Source of the DNA: Prevotella sp.
Lineage (GTDB): Bacteria > Bacteroidota > Bacteroidia > Bacteroidales > Bacteroidaceae
NCBI GenBank assembly: GCA_017474845.1
Contig: JAFVGS010000045.1
Location: 1 to 57,293, forward strand
Direction: 5' to 3'
Length of the DNA stretch: 57,293 bases
The translations under genes were made by a program, and so were the position numbers. This document shows positions 1-7,593 of this stretch, piece by piece (position 1 is the stretch's first letter; every line of letters starts with the position of its first letter). Below the pieces are notes generated by a model. That model was not told the origin of the DNA. It saw only the letters and a list, made by a program, of their open reading frames with translations, and searched no databases.

Positions 1-140
1 AGAGCCGCCTCCTTTATGACCTTCGAGGGGGCTAATGCTGAATAGATCTCAGGCACCATAACATAGCGCCAGATGCCTGGATCGTCTTCCCTTTTGGAGA
101 ACTTAAGCTTCTTCTCCTTCGCTTTGATCTTTAATGCCAT
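1..140 (-). CDS. HU-family histone-like DNA-binding protein, N-terminal part
   Basis: The gene runs leftward off the window edge, so only the first 46 codons are visible, starting at the ATG complementary to 138-140. The visible N-terminus (MALKIKAKEKKLKF, then WRYVMVPEIYSALAPSKVIKEAA) resembles, from memory, the long-leader HU-type proteins of Bacteroidales, in which a basic N-terminal segment precedes the HU fold. The fold and DNA-binding arm are not in the window, so the assignment rests on this N-terminus alone. A TAnnTTTG element at 220-227 in the correct orientation implies a leader of about 75 nt. Confidence 0.55.
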   Translation of the reverse strand, partial: MALKIKAKEKKLKFSKREDDPGIWRYVMVPEIYSALAPSKVIKEAA

Positions 141-219
141 AATTCTTGAAATTTCATGGTATTAAACTATCGTCCGACCAACTACATCGGGTGGCCGATT
201 CCCGCCTTTTAATATGCTA

Positions 220-227
220 CAAAGTTA
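220..227 (-). promoter_or_regulatory. -7 promoter element (TAACTTTG) for the histone-like gene
   Basis: On the minus strand this reads TAACTTTG, an exact match to the Bacteroidales -7 consensus TAnnTTTG, placed about 80 bp before the histone-like start codon. Confidence 0.6.
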
Positions 228-244
228 CGAAAAATAATTGAATT

Positions 245-451
245 ATGCAAATTTTTGAGCAATTATTTTGCAGCAAAATGCAAATTATTTTGGTAAAAAT
301 ACACTACACACCCGAGGAGGCCATCGACGTGCTTTACACCTCCGAGACCTTCGAGCGCCTACAAGACGATGCTACTGGCCTCTACTATCAGAGTCCCGGC
401 TACGTCTATAGTTTTCTCCAGAACGAACTAAAGACCGCAAAGGTTTCGTAA
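245..451 (+). CDS. small hypothetical ORF, probably an N-terminally truncated remnant
   Basis: Unrecognised 68-codon frame. From about residue 22 (TPEEAIDVLYTSETF, then TGLYYQSPGYVYSFLQNEL) it looks like a real folded C-terminal domain with protein-like codon use. The first 20 residues come from AT-rich sequence resembling the surrounding promoter DNA. The core reminds me, from memory, of small Bacteroidetes proteins found near DUF3990/DUF3791 genes, but no such partner is present here. No good -7 element or ribosome site precedes it. It is more likely the tail of a lost gene than a functional one. Confidence 0.35.
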   Translation: MQIFEQLFCSKMQIILVKIHYTPEEAIDVLYTSETFERLQDDATGLYYQSPGYVYSFLQNELKTAKVS

Positions 452-598
452 TGACGATGGACAGGGGGCAGGGGGAGCACCTATACGCTGGGATTGAATT
501 AACAGTCCGACGCGATATAATAATTGACCTATCTTATTTTAACATGGATTAATTGAAATTTTCGGGGAGAAAATAGAGATTAATCCATTTTTATTTTG

Positions 599-606
599 TA
601 CCTTTG
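599..606 (+). promoter_or_regulatory. -7 promoter element (TACCTTTG) for the purH-mre operon
   Basis: Exact TAnnTTTG match 115 bp before the purH start codon. A convincing -33 TTTG at the usual spacing is not seen. The predicted transcript begins near 611 and has a leader of about 110 nt that contains the structured element at 625-675. Confidence 0.65.
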
Positions 607-624
607 CAGCCAAATGCCGCTATA

Positions 625-675
625 ACGGGCTGCATCTCAGCAAAAAGCGAGCTTTCTGCGTTCGACTTGCACCGT
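625..675 (+). promoter_or_regulatory. structured leader element, copy 1 (purH)
   Basis: An outer stem (ACGG 625-628 with CCGT 672-675, plus TGCA 631-634 with TGCA 668-671) encloses an inner hairpin at 640-659 (GCAAAAAGC, GA, GCTTTCTGC). The same architecture recurs at 18526-18581 with paired base changes. It lies just downstream of the -7 element, so it would sit in the mRNA leader. It could be an RNA control element or a small dispersed palindromic repeat. Confidence 0.5.
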
Positions 676-721
676 CATTGCCGGCCAAATTCGAATTTTA
701 TAACGTTATAATATCATAGAA

Positions 722-1315
722 ATGGCTGAAACAAAGAAGATTAAGACCGCCTTGGTGTCTGTATTCCACAAGGATGGCCTTGATGAGCTCCTCAAGAAGT
801 TGAATGAGGAGGGTGTGAAGTTCCTCTCTACGGGTGGAACACAGAAGTTTATTGAGTCGTTGGGCTACGAGTGCCAGAAGGTGGAGGATGTGACAACCTA
901 TCCTTCAATCCTCGGCGGTCGTGTGAAGACGCTGCATCCGAAGGTGTTCGGAGGTATCCTGGGCCGTCGTGAGAACGAGGGTGACCGTGAGCAGATGGCT
1001 CAGTATGAGATTCCCGAGATCGACCTTGTGATCGTAGACTTGTATCCCTTCGAGCAGACCGTTGCCAGCGGAGCCTCTGAGGAGGATATCATCGAGAAGA
1101 TCGACATCGGCGGCATCTCGCTGATCCGTGCCGGAGCGAAGAACTTCAACGATGTGGTGATCGTGCCGAGCAAGGCTGAGTACAGTGTGCTGCTGGATAT
1201 CCTGCAGAAGCAGGGTGCCGAGACCACGAAGGAGCAGCGCCGTATGTTCGCCACCCGTGCCTTCGGCGTGAGCTCGCACTACGACACCGCTATCCACTCT
1301 TGGTTCGAGAAATAA
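722..1315 (+). CDS. purH: IMP cyclohydrolase (PurH N-terminal domain only)
   Basis: Catalyses ring closure of FAICAR to IMP, the last step of purine synthesis, in the cytoplasm. The 197 residues correspond to the MGS-like N-terminal domain of PurH, with STGGT near residue 36, the SILGGRVKTLHPKVFGG block around 62-78, and DLYPFEQT and EKIDIGGISLIRAGAKN further on. The usual bifunctional enzyme is about 510 residues; here a clean TAA follows and there is no AICAR transformylase domain, so the formyl-transfer step must be encoded elsewhere. It is first in the operon with mreB 68 bp downstream. The ATG at 722 is the only sensible start. Confidence 0.9.
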   Translation: MAETKKIKTALVSVFHKDGLDELLKKLNEEGVKFLSTGGTQKFIESLGYECQKVEDVTTYPSILGGRVKTLHPKVFGGILGRRENEGDREQMAQYEIPEIDLVIVDLYPFEQTVASGASEEDIIEKIDIGGISLIRAGAKNFNDVVIVPSKAEYSVLLDILQKQGAETTKEQRRMFATRAFGVSSHYDTAIHSWFEK

Positions 1316-1383
1316 ACGACAATCAGAACAACTAAGACAACATCTGAATAATAATTAAGTAGTAGTCAAATTATATAAGAAGA

Positions 1384-2406
1384 ATGGGATTTTTTAGTTT
1401 TGTCCAGGAGATTGCAATGGACCTGGGAACTGCCAACACGATCATTATCAGCGATGACAAGATCGTGGTGGATGAGCCTTCGGTGGTGGCGCTGGATCGT
1501 CGCACCGACAAGATGATCGCCGTTGGAAACGAGGCGAAGATGATGTATGAGAAGACGCATGATAACATCAAGACCATCCGTCCGCTCCGTGACGGTGTGA
1601 TTGCCGACTTCTCTGCCTGTGAGCAGATGATGCGCGGTCTGATCAAGATGGTGCACTCGGGCAGCCGCCTGTTCTCACCCTCTCTGCGTATGGTGATCGG
1701 TGTGCCTTCGGGTTCTACCGAGGTGGAGCTGCGTGCCGTGCGTGACTCTGCGGAGCATGCCGACGGTCGTGATGTGTATCTGATTTTCGAGCCTATGGCT
1801 GCTGCCATCGGTATCGGTATCGACGTGGAGGCCCCGGAGGGTAACATGATCGTTGATATCGGCGGTGGATCGACGGAGATCGCCGTGATCTCACTCGGTG
1901 GTATCGTATCGAACAACTCCATCCGTACCGCAGGCGACGACCTGACGGCCGACATCCAGGAGTATATGTACCGTCAGCACAATGTGAAGGTGTCTGAGCG
2001 TATGGCTGAGCGTATCAAGATCAACGTGGGTTCGGCGCTGACCGACCTTGGCGACGAGGCTCCAGAGGACTTCGTGGTACACGGTCCTAACCGTATCACT
2101 GCCCTGCCCATGGAGGTGCCCGTATGCTATCAGGAGATCGCCCACTGTCTGGACAAGACGGTGTCGAAGATTGAGAATGCCGTGCTCTCCGCCTTGGAGA
2201 ATACGCCTCCTGAGCTGTATGCCGACATCGTGCAGAACGGTATCTATCTGGCTGGTGGCGGTGCGCTGCTGCGCGGCCTCGACAAGCGCCTGACGGACAA
2301 GATGCACATCCCCTTCCACGTGCCTGAGGATCCCCTCCACAGCGTGGCTAAGGGTGCCGGCGTCGCGCTCAAGAATCTCGACCGCTTCAACTTCCTGATG
2401 AGATAA
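1384..2406 (+). CDS. mreB: rod shape-determining protein MreB
   Basis: Bacterial actin homologue that forms membrane-associated filaments guiding lateral wall synthesis. At 340 residues it has normal family length. The phosphate-1 loop DLGTANT is at about residues 13-19, the adenosine/phosphate-2 motif VDIGGGSTEIAVI near 158-170, and YLAGGGALLRGL near 290. Translation starts at an ATG 68 bp after purH, with no promoter seen between them, so the two are probably co-transcribed. It heads the mreB-mreC-mreD-PBP2-rodA block whose products act in one elongation complex. Confidence 0.97.
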   Translation: MGFFSFVQEIAMDLGTANTIIISDDKIVVDEPSVVALDRRTDKMIAVGNEAKMMYEKTHDNIKTIRPLRDGVIADFSACEQMMRGLIKMVHSGSRLFSPSLRMVIGVPSGSTEVELRAVRDSAEHADGRDVYLIFEPMAAAIGIGIDVEAPEGNMIVDIGGGSTEIAVISLGGIVSNNSIRTAGDDLTADIQEYMYRQHNVKVSERMAERIKINVGSALTDLGDEAPEDFVVHGPNRITALPMEVPVCYQEIAHCLDKTVSKIENAVLSALENTPPELYADIVQNGIYLAGGGALLRGLDKRLTDKMHIPFHVPEDPLHSVAKGAGVALKNLDRFNFLMR

Positions 2407-2440
2407 GGATAGAAGGAGTAAGGAGAGAAGGAATAAGGAG

Positions 2441-3313
2441 ATGAGGAACCTGCTGGATTTCCTGAAAGATTACTATCACTGGCTGCTTTTCGTGTTACTG
2501 GAAGTGGTCAGTGGTTTTCTGTTGTTTCAGTACAACAACTATCAGGCCAGCGTATGGTTCTCATCGGCCAACGCCGTGACGGGCAAGGTGCTGGAGTGGA
2601 CGAGCGAGGCAACGAAGTTCTTCAACCAGTCGCAGGAAAACGAACGGCTGACGCGTCGCAATCTCCTGTTGGAGCAGCATGTGGATATGCTGAGGCGCCG
2701 CTATATGGCGCTGACGTACGACTCGACGGCGATGGAGCGCCACGAGATGGCGTTCCTCTCCCAGTATAACCTGATTCCTGCGAAGGTGGTGGACAACGCC
2801 CTCGACAGCAAGGAGAACCTGATGACCATCGACAAGGGCCGTGCCGACGGTGTGGCGGTGGATATGGGTGTGGCCTGCGGCAACGGTGTCGTGGGTGTGG
2901 TATATCTCGTATCCGACCATTATTCGGTGGTCATTCCCGTGCTGAACGCGAGTTCGTCGCGTATCAGCTGCGCCATCCGCAACCGGGGCTCCTTCGGTTA
3001 TCTGCACTGGTACGGCGGCGACCCCTCTGTGGCTTATGTGGAGGATGTGCCCCGTCATGCGAAATTCAAGTTGGGCGAGTGGGTGGTCACCAGCGGCTTC
3101 TCGTCGATATTCCCCTCAGGGGTGTCGGTGGGAAAGATCGAGCAGGCCTACAACTCGCGCGACGGCCTGTCGTATAAGTTGAAGATCCGTCTGAGCACGG
3201 ACTTCACGAACCTTCGCGACGTGGTGGTGATCAGTGACAAGAGCATTGCCGAGCGTGCCGCCCTGCTGCAGGCCGCCCGCGACTCGATAAATAAGATAAC
3301 AGGAGAAAGATAA
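2441..3313 (+). CDS. mreC: rod shape-determining protein MreC
   Basis: Periplasmic scaffold of the elongation complex that binds and activates PBP2. The protein has a short cytoplasmic start, one membrane helix at about residues 12-30, a predicted coiled coil at about 55-95, and the MreC beta-barrel region after about 110 (for example IDKGRADGVAVDMGV). Its 290 residues are normal for Bacteroidales. The start is the ATG at 2441 preceded by AAGGAG. Its TAA overlaps the ATG of mreD by one base, pointing to translational coupling. Confidence 0.95.
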   Translation: MRNLLDFLKDYYHWLLFVLLEVVSGFLLFQYNNYQASVWFSSANAVTGKVLEWTSEATKFFNQSQENERLTRRNLLLEQHVDMLRRRYMALTYDSTAMERHEMAFLSQYNLIPAKVVDNALDSKENLMTIDKGRADGVAVDMGVACGNGVVGVVYLVSDHYSVVIPVLNASSSRISCAIRNRGSFGYLHWYGGDPSVAYVEDVPRHAKFKLGEWVVTSGFSSIFPSGVSVGKIEQAYNSRDGLSYKLKIRLSTDFTNLRDVVVISDKSIAERAALLQAARDSINKITGER

Positions 3314-3813
3314 TGGCACGGTTGGTGAACAGATTGGGGATGTTTGTGGTGCTGCTGCTGGTACAGGTACTGGTGCTGAACCACGTGTGGCTGCTGAATG
3401 TGGCTACGCCCCTGCTGTATGTCTACTTCGCCGTCACCTTCCCCCGCAACACGGAGAAGGGTGAGGTGCTCGTGTGGTGCTTCCTGCTCGGTCTGTTTAT
3501 CGACATCTTCTCCAATACTCCCGGTCTGGCTGCCGGCGCACTGACACTCATCGGCATGATACAGACCTATCTGGTGGAGCTCTTCGTTCCCCGTGATTCG
3601 GCAGAGGACCTCGACGTGTCGGCCGCCACGTTAGGGTGGGGGAAGTTCAGCACGATGAGTAGCATGCTGTTGCTGGTCTACTGTCTGTTGTTCTTTCTGC
3701 TGGAGGCTTTCAACTTCTTCGACTGGCAGCTGTGGCTCCTGCGGTCCGTGTGCAGCGCGGCCCTGACGCTGGTACTGATGCTGGCCATTGAGAGCGTGAG
3801 GTCGAAAAGGTGA
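3313..3813 (+). CDS. mreD: rod shape-determining protein MreD
   Basis: Integral membrane partner of MreC. The 166 residues form about five to six hydrophobic helices with very few charges, typical of MreD, which is poorly conserved in sequence. Identification relies on hydropathy, size and position directly after mreC, whose stop codon overlaps its start (TAATG). It ends at the TGA that begins the GTGAAA-type repeat at 3811-3840. Confidence 0.9.
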   Translation: MARLVNRLGMFVVLLLVQVLVLNHVWLLNVATPLLYVYFAVTFPRNTEKGEVLVWCFLLGLFIDIFSNTPGLAAGALTLIGMIQTYLVELFVPRDSAEDLDVSAATLGWGKFSTMSSMLLLVYCLLFFLLEAFNFFDWQLWLLRSVCSAALTLVLMLAIESVRSKR

Positions 3814-3840
3814 GAAAGTGAAAAGGTGAAAGGGTGAAAA
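3811..3840 (+). repeat. GTGAAA-type tandem repeat overlapping the PBP2 start
   Basis: Four to five degenerate units of GTGAAAAG or GTGAGAAA link the mreD stop to the PBP2 start, and the last unit supplies the GTG start codon at 3834. Similar tandem phrases occur in other gaps of this window. Slippage here would change the spacing ahead of the PBP2 start. Confidence 0.6.
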
Positions 3841-5687
3841 GCTACGATCTGACATATAGGCGCTACGTGATAGGCGGGGTGGCTACGCTGATAGTGGTCA
3901 TCTATATCATCCGTCTGTTCATGCTTCAGATCACGAGCGACGACTATAAGAAGAGTGCCGACTCGAACGCCTTCCTGAAGAAGATCGAGTATCCCTCGCG
4001 CGGCAATATGCTCGACCGCAAGGGGAAGCTGCTGGTGTTCAACCAGCCGTCGTACGACCTCATGGTGGTGATGAACGAGGCGAAGGACCGTCTCGACACG
4101 CTGGAGTTCTGTCAGACTCTCGGCATTACCCGCGAGGAGTTCGACCGCCGTATGGCCACGATGAAAGACCGCAACCGCAATCCCGGCTATTCGCGCTATA
4201 CCCAGCAATTGTTCATGAGCCAGCTGTCGGACCAGGACTTCAGCATCTTCCAGGAGAAGATGTTCCGCTTCCCCGGCTTCTATGTCCAGAAGCGTGCTGT
4301 CCGTCAGTACACCTATAACATGGCCGCCCATCTGCTGGGCGACGTGGCGGAGGTGTCGCCTGCCGACATTGAGGAGGATGACTACTACCAGCCCGGCGAC
4401 TATATCGGGAAACTGGGTATCGAGCGTTCGTATGAGAAGGCGCTGCGCGGCGAGAAGGGTATCCAGATCCTGCTGCGCGATGCCCACGGCCGTGTGCAGG
4501 GCCGGTATAAGAACGGCGAACTCGACCACCGTGCGAAGCCCGGCAAGAACCTGACGCTCGGCATCGACGCAGAGCTGCAGATGCTTGGCGAGCGGCTCTT
4601 GGAAGGCAAGATCGGCAGTGTCGTCGCCATCGAGCCATCGACGGGTGAGGTGCTCTGCATGGTCTCTTCGCCGTCGTACGATCCCCGTATGATGGTAGGC
4701 CGCCAGCGTTCGAAGAACCACCGTCTGCTGTCACAGGATGTGTGGAAGCCCCTGCTGAACCGCAGTATCATGGGTCAGTATCCCCCGGGCTCGACCTTCA
4801 AGACGACACAGGGTCTGACGTTCATGACCGAGGGCGTGCTCACCTCCTCGACGATGTATCCCTGCAGTCACGGTTTCGTGTTCCGCGGCCTGCGTGTGGG
4901 CTGTCACGGTCACGGGGCGCCGCTGCCCTTGGTGCCGGCACTGAGCACGTCGTGTAACGGTTATTTCTGTTGGGGACTCTACCACATGATCAACACGAAC
5001 ATCACGAAATACAAGACCGTGCAGAACGCGATGAACACCTGGCGCGACTATATGGTCTCGATGGGTTTCGGCTATAAGCTGGGCATCGACCTGCCGGGCG
5101 AGAAACGCGGCATGATCCCCAATGCGCAGTTCTACGACAAGGCGTATAAGGGCTCGTGGAACGGTCTGACGATCATCTCCATCGCCATCGGACAGGGTGA
5201 GGTGAACGCCACGCCGCTTCAGATAGCAAACCTCGGTGCGACCATCGCCAACCGCGGCTACTACTATGTGCCCCACGTGGTGAAGAAGGTGGAAGGCGAA
5301 CCCCTCGACACGGTCTTCACGCGCAAACATTATACTAAAGCCTCGCGCGAGGCCTACGACTACGTGGTGCAGGGCATGCGCTCGTCGGCCATCGGCGGTA
5401 CCTGCCACGAACTGGCGAAGTACGACTTCATGGCCTGCGGAAAGACGGGTACGGCCCAGAACAAGGGCCATGACCACTCGGTGTTCATGGGCTTTGCCCC
5501 GATGGACGATCCGAAGATCGCCGTAGCGGTCTATGTGGAGAACGGCGGCTGGGGTGCCACCTACGGTGTGCCTATCGGCGGACTGATCATGGAGAAGTAC
5601 CTCAAGGGCAAGCTCTCGGATGCCTCGGAGGCCAGGGCACAGGCGATACAGGAAAAGAGAATCAATTATGGAACATCCGACAGATAG
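3834..5687 (+). CDS. mrdA: penicillin-binding protein 2 (elongation transpeptidase)
   Basis: Class B PBP that cross-links peptidoglycan during rod elongation, partner of RodA. One N-terminal membrane helix (about residues 13-30) is followed by a dimerisation domain and the transpeptidase domain. Catalytic motifs are visible: STFK with the acyl-serine at about 320, SCN at about 372-374, and KTG at about 537. At 617 residues it is typical of the family. A GTG start at 3834 within a GTGAAA repeat is the best choice because MKSYDLTYRRY leads directly to the membrane helix and no ATG lies nearby. Its 3' end overlaps rodA by 20 bp. Confidence 0.95.
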   Translation: MKSYDLTYRRYVIGGVATLIVVIYIIRLFMLQITSDDYKKSADSNAFLKKIEYPSRGNMLDRKGKLLVFNQPSYDLMVVMNEAKDRLDTLEFCQTLGITREEFDRRMATMKDRNRNPGYSRYTQQLFMSQLSDQDFSIFQEKMFRFPGFYVQKRAVRQYTYNMAAHLLGDVAEVSPADIEEDDYYQPGDYIGKLGIERSYEKALRGEKGIQILLRDAHGRVQGRYKNGELDHRAKPGKNLTLGIDAELQMLGERLLEGKIGSVVAIEPSTGEVLCMVSSPSYDPRMMVGRQRSKNHRLLSQDVWKPLLNRSIMGQYPPGSTFKTTQGLTFMTEGVLTSSTMYPCSHGFVFRGLRVGCHGHGAPLPLVPALSTSCNGYFCWGLYHMINTNITKYKTVQNAMNTWRDYMVSMGFGYKLGIDLPGEKRGMIPNAQFYDKAYKGSWNGLTIISIAIGQGEVNATPLQIANLGATIANRGYYYVPHVVKKVEGEPLDTVFTRKHYTKASREAYDYVVQGMRSSAIGGTCHELAKYDFMACGKTGTAQNKGHDHSVFMGFAPMDDPKIAVAVYVENGGWGATYGVPIGGLIMEKYLKGKLSDASEARAQAIQEKRINYGTSDR

Positions 5688-7140
5688 ACAACATAAGGGC
5701 GTACTGCGCTCGCTAGACTGGTGGACGATCCTGATCTACCTGTCGCTGCTCACCTTCGGGTGGGTGAGTGTCTGCGGTGCGAGCTACTCCTACGGCGACA
5801 CGGACATCTTCAGCCTCAGCACCCGCTCGGGCATGCAGATTGTGTGGATAGGCACCTCGATCGTCCTGGGCTTCGTGCTGCTGATGACCGACGACCGCTA
5901 CTACGAGATGCTGGCCTTCATCATCTTCGGCGTGATGCTTGTGATGCTCTTCGGTACGATCTTCAACCCCCATACCATCAAGGGCTCCCGGTCGTGGCTC
6001 GTGTTAGGACCGCTGCGCCTGCAGCCGGCGGAGTTTGCGAAGTTCGCCACCGCCCTCGCCTTGGCGAAGCTCATGAGCATCTACGGCTACAACATCCACA
6101 AGTGGAAGCACTTCGTGGCGGCCCTCGCCATTATCTTCCTGCCGATGATCTTCATCGTCCTCCAGCACGAGACGGGTTCCGCCCTGGTCTATGTGGCTTT
6201 CTTCCTCATGCTCTACCGTGAGGGTATGCCGGGCAGTGTGCTGCTGACGGGTGTGGCGATGGTGGTATACTTCGTCGTGGGCATCCGTTATGCCGACGTG
6301 ATGATATGGTACACGCCCACCTCCGTCGGACGTTTCTCCGTGCTGCTGATGATCATGCTCTTCTCGTCCGCCATGGTGTGGGTCTACTGTAAGGACCGTC
6401 AGCGGGCGTTCCAGCTCATGGGTGGCGGCGTCGGCTTTTCGCTGCTGATGCTGCTGTTCTCGCTCTTCGTCATCCCCTTCAACATTGCGAAGGTCATGAT
6501 GGTGGTCTGTATCCTCATTATCGGCTATCTGGTGTGGCTGTGGCTGTCCACCCGTGTGCGCAATTATGCGTGGATAGCGCTCTTCGCCCTGGGCTCGCTG
6601 GTGTTCTACAGCGGTGCCGACTATGTGCTCAACAATATGATGCAGCCCCACCAGCGGGTGCGTATCAACGTGCTGTTGGGACTGGAGGAAGACCTGAAGG
6701 GTGCAGGCTACAACGTGCATCAGAGTGAGATTGCCATCGGCTCGGGCGGCCTGGAGGGCAAGGGCTTCCTGAACGGCACACAGACGAAGCTGAAGTTCGT
6801 GCCCGAGCAGGATACAGACTTCATCTTCTGTACCGTCGGCGAGGAGGAAGGCTTCGTAGGGTCGGCCGGTGTGCTGCTGTTGTTCCTGGCATTGATATTA
6901 AGGCTCATCCATCTGGCGGAGCGGCAGGTCCATCCCTTCGGACGCATCTATGGCTATTGCGTGCTGAGCATCTTCCTGTTCCACGTGTTCATCAACGTGG
7001 GTATGGTGCTGGGCCTGACGCCCGTAATCGGCATCCCGCTGCCGTTCTTCAGCTATGGCGGTTCGTCGCTATGGGGCTTCACCCTGCTTCTGTTCATCTT
7101 CCTGCGCATCGACGCCGGCCGCAACTTAGTGCGGAAGTGA
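5668..7140 (+). CDS. rodA: RodA peptidoglycan glycosyltransferase (SEDS family)
   Basis: Polymerises lipid II into glycan strands together with PBP2. The 490-residue protein has about ten membrane helices and SEDS signatures: GSRSWLVLGPLRLQPAEFAKF early, EEDLKGAGYNVHQSEIAIGSGG in the large periplasmic loop, and the C-terminal TPVIGIPLPFFSYGGSS. The ATG at 5668 (MEHPTDRQHKG) is preferred over an upstream in-frame codon inside the PBP2 gene because family members start close to this point. Its last 15 bp overlap the end of the convergent gldH. Confidence 0.96.
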   Translation: MEHPTDRQHKGVLRSLDWWTILIYLSLLTFGWVSVCGASYSYGDTDIFSLSTRSGMQIVWIGTSIVLGFVLLMTDDRYYEMLAFIIFGVMLVMLFGTIFNPHTIKGSRSWLVLGPLRLQPAEFAKFATALALAKLMSIYGYNIHKWKHFVAALAIIFLPMIFIVLQHETGSALVYVAFFLMLYREGMPGSVLLTGVAMVVYFVVGIRYADVMIWYTPTSVGRFSVLLMIMLFSSAMVWVYCKDRQRAFQLMGGGVGFSLLMLLFSLFVIPFNIAKVMMVVCILIIGYLVWLWLSTRVRNYAWIALFALGSLVFYSGADYVLNNMMQPHQRVRINVLLGLEEDLKGAGYNVHQSEIAIGSGGLEGKGFLNGTQTKLKFVPEQDTDFIFCTVGEEEGFVGSAGVLLLFLALILRLIHLAERQVHPFGRIYGYCVLSIFLFHVFINVGMVLGLTPVIGIPLPFFSYGGSSLWGFTLLLFIFLRIDAGRNLVRK

Positions 7141-7593
7141 CAGGCGTATGCCCACGTCGGCAATGCCCGGCATGATTTCCCGTTTCATATTGTGAGTGAG
7201 ACAGACGTGTACGGAGTCACCTCGGTGCAGACTGAGGTCACGTACATGAAACCGGTATTGGAAGTAGCTGATGCCGTCGCCTTCGATGATGCCCGTCTCA
7301 CTGACGAGGTCACAGACGACGGCGTCGTGGTATGTCTCTTTCGAGGGAAAGACCTTCTGTTCCACCTCGATCGTCAGCTGCAGGAAGGGATAGTCCTTGT
7401 CTGTGCGCAGTTCGGCATCGAGACGGTAGCTGCCGTCGGCGGTCAGGGGACTGATGTCGAAATGCAGCGTGTCGGTCTTGTCCCATCCCGGCTCGGAGAT
7501 ATGTCTGTACTGATGGTAGGCACTCTGCCGCTGACAGCCACAGAAGGCTATCAGCGCCAGCAGTACGAACGTGGCAAACGGCTTATTCCGCAT
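7126..7593 (-). CDS. gldH: gliding-motility-type lipoprotein GldH
   Basis: Predicted lipoprotein of 155 residues with a hydrophobic signal ending in FCGC (lipidated Cys about residue 20). The rest matches, from memory, GldH proteins: YHQYRHISEPGWDKTDTLHFD, a beta-rich middle, and a conserved end. GldH was named for Flavobacterium gliding, but it is conserved in non-gliding Bacteroidales, where its role is not settled. The start at 7593 is chosen so that the signal peptide is N-terminal. It overlaps the end of the upstream PSP1 gene by 11 bp, indicating co-transcription. Confidence 0.8.
   Translation of the reverse strand: MRNKPFATFVLLALIAFCGCQRQSAYHQYRHISEPGWDKTDTLHFDISPLTADGSYRLDAELRTDKDYPFLQLTIEVEQKVFPSKETYHDAVVCDLVSETGIIEGDGISYFQYRFHVRDLSLHRGDSVHVCLTHNMKREIMPGIADVGIRLSLPH

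Noticed and set aside
722-1315. purH as a truncated pseudogene
   Set aside because: All cyclohydrolase blocks are intact, the stop is clean and no leftover transformylase codons follow.
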